The position numbers were made by a program, and so were the translations under genes. This document shows positions 62,567 to 64,000 of a stretch of 64,000 bases of DNA, one piece after another. The stretch covers positions 1-64,000 of the forward strand of contig NZ_QJHK01000009.1 in assembly GCF_003202435.1 (NCBI RefSeq). The letters run 5' to 3'. This DNA comes from Flavobacterium cheongpyeongense (GTDB lineage Bacteria; Bacteroidota; Bacteroidia; Flavobacteriales; Flavobacteriaceae). Below the pieces are notes generated by a model. It saw only the letters and a list, made by a program, of their open reading frames with translations. It was not told where the DNA came from and made no database searches. The stretch's first letter is position 1. Each line of letters opens with the position of its first letter.

Positions 62567-64000
62567 TTATGCTCTTAAGTCTTTGGCAAGTGCCGCAATG
62601 CCTTTTCTGATGTCTCCATCAAATTTCTTAGCATAGGCCTGTACTTTTACTTTTTCGGTTTCTTCGGTGGTGTAGGCGTAATATTCCTCAAGGGATACCT
62701 CGGTACGGTATACTTTAGACTGCATACCTCCAAGGGAGATAAATACTTCTTTGTATTTCTTATCAGGATCATTGGCTTTGTTTACAGATAATACCAATGC
62801 TTTTTCCTTTTCGGTAAGCCCAAGCAATTCCTGAATTTGTTCGAATTTGTTTTGATACTTGCTTTGGTCCAATAATATCTTGCAGTCACTGTTATTGATA
62901 ATAGCTTGCTTCACAACAGGAGAGGATATAATATCTTCTACTTCCTGTGTGACTACTATAGCCTCTCCAAAGAATTTACGAACAGTCTTGAATAAATACC
63001 GAATATATTCTGCCATTCCTTCCTTGGCAATAGCTTTCCAGGCTTCTTCAATCAGGATCATTTTACGGACTCCTTTAAGCTTGCGCATTTTACTGATAAA
63101 GACTTCCATGATAATGATGGTCACCACTGGAAAGAGTATCGGATGGTCTTTGATATTATCGAGTTCAAAAACAATAAAACGTTCTTTCAACAGATCCAAA
63201 TTCTCCGTAGCGTTGAGCAGGTAATCAAATTCTCCTCCCTTGTAGTAAGGACGCAGTACGTACAGAAAATTGTTTACATCAAAATCCTTTTCCTTTACCT
63301 TGTCACCCTCTAATATGGATACAAACTCATTTTTTAGAAATTCATAAAAGCTGTCAAAGCAGGGAAACAAATCGCAATTGCTATCTAACTTTTCATAATA
63401 CAATTGAAGCGCATTGGACAGTGCAACATATTCACTTCGATTGAATGTTTCATTGTCTTTTTTCCAGAGTGCTAAGAGCAATGTTTTAATACTTTCTTTT
63501 TTCTCGGTATCCAGAGAATCTCCTTCGCTGATATAAAAGGGATTAAACCGAATTGGGTTCTTTTCATCGTAAGTAAAGTAGTAGCCCTTGACCATATCAC
63601 ATAGTCCCTTGTAGCTGTGTCCAACATCAACAAGTACAACATGGGTTCCCTGCTCATAGTAACTTCTAACCATATGGTTGGTAAAAAAGGACTTTCCGCT
63701 TCCCGATGGTCCTAGTATGAATTTGTTTCTATTGGTACAAATCCCCATTTTAACAGGCTCGTCGCTAATGTCGACATGAACCGGTTTTCCTGTCAAACGG
63801 TCTCCTAATCGAATTCCAGTTGGACTAAGGGAAGAACGATAGCCTGTTTCCAGATTCAGGAAGCATGTGGCTTGTTCTGTGAATGTATCGAAAGTGTCAT
63901 TCATTGGAAAATCTGCGGAATTCCCGGGAATTCCTGCCCAAAATATTTGTGCTGCGCCTACTGTTTCTTGTTTAGCAGCGGCATCCATCTGAGCTAATGC
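62567..64000 (-). CDS. traG: Conjugation ATPase TraG (VirB4-like), C-terminal part
   Basis: The frame is open to the end of the window, so the N-terminal part lies outside; 477 codons are seen and the family has about 800. Walker A is GPSGSGKSFF, with Walker B KMILIEEAWKAIA. A further motif VVTQEVEDIIS follows, as in VirB4/TraG. The ATG at 63988 is internal, not the start. The enzyme powers pilus assembly and substrate transfer. It is the first visible gene of the tra operon on the minus strand. Confidence 0.92.
   Translation of the reverse strand, partial: ALAQMDAAAKQETVGAAQIFWAGIPGNSADFPMNDTFDTFTEQATCFLNLETGYRSSLSPTGIRLGDRLTGKPVHVDISDEPVKMGICTNRNKFILGPSGSGKSFFTNHMVRSYYEQGTHVVLVDVGHSYKGLCDMVKGYYFTYDEKNPIRFNPFYISEGDSLDTEKKESIKTLLLALWKKDNETFNRSEYVALSNALQLYYEKLDSNCDLFPCFDSFYEFLKNEFVSILEGDKVKEKDFDVNNFLYVLRPYYKGGEFDYLLNATENLDLLKERFIVFELDNIKDHPILFPVVTIIIMEVFISKMRKLKGVRKMILIEEAWKAIAKEGMAEYIRYLFKTVRKFFGEAIVVTQEVEDIISSPVVKQAIINNSDCKILLDQSKYQNKFEQIQELLGLTEKEKALVLSVNKANDPDKKYKEVFISLGGMQSKVYRTEVSLEEYYAYTTEETEKVKVQAYAKKFDGDIRKGIAALAKDLRA

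Overview
The window is low-GC DNA from a member of the Bacteroidetes, most likely Flavobacterium. The evidence is the gene content (small DUF6952-type protein beside AhpC and thioredoxin, long-form LptF/G permease, RibB with a GCHII-like tail, TonB receptor with a carboxypeptidase-regulatory-like domain, Tra-type conjugation genes), promoters of the phylum type (TTG, 19-21 bp, TAnnTTTG) and weak or absent Shine-Dalgarno sites. Genus is inferred from recognised protein and repeat families, not from a search.

Layout. 1-10 kb: a PAP2 phosphatase, lysA, and the gltB-gltD glutamate synthase operon, all on the minus strand. 10-23 kb: sucC, a one-repeat DUF1456 protein, pabB with an L-Ala-D/L-Glu epimerase, a vWA lipoprotein, a DoxX-like protein, lpdA, a decayed ParE-type toxin-antitoxin pair, an Lrp/AsnC regulator, a Cys/Met-type PLP enzyme and an amino-acid permease. 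23-31.6 kb: two tandem Tat-signal Gfo/Idh/MocA oxidoreductases, a large FAD/Fe-S dehydrogenase of the YdiJ type, and a siderophore-type TonB receptor. 31.6-35 kb is an accessory pocket: a RAYT (REP-associated tyrosine transposase) enclosed by inverted REP-like repeats, an unknown protein, and a coiled-coil PD-(D/E)XK nuclease.

35-42 kb looks like a peptidoglycan-recycling cluster: anmK, a DigH-like GHL10 glycosidase, an AmpG-like permease, a TPR-like protein, a GNAT acetyltransferase and a NagZ-like GH3 enzyme. Together these could cleave denuded glycan strands, import the fragments, split off GlcNAc and phosphorylate anhydroMurNAc. 42-51 kb is core: ahpC, thioredoxin, DUF6952 and tpx (peroxide defence), then dgkA, ftsK, lolA, an lptF/G permease, ribB (its GCHII domain has lost its zinc cysteines) and a thioesterase.

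At 51.4 kb a tRNA-Ser(UGA) marks the edge of an integrative conjugative element that runs off the right end. A tyrosine integrase follows the tRNA. On the opposite strand are an excisionase-like HTH protein, small regulators, two paralogous DUF proteins, and traN, traM, a TraL-position protein, traK, traJ, three tandem TraI-like proteins and the C-terminal part of traG (VirB4-like ATPase). The order is that of CTnDOT-type elements.

Intergenic spaces carry several dispersed repeat families: a hairpin repeat of about 80 nt with conserved ends (at least six copies), a 24-bp inverted repeat with its decayed relatives, and the RAYT-linked REPs. I found no CRISPR array, rRNA or riboswitch. The best candidates for something new are the RAYT/REP locus with its adjoining nuclease, and the wall-recycling cluster.
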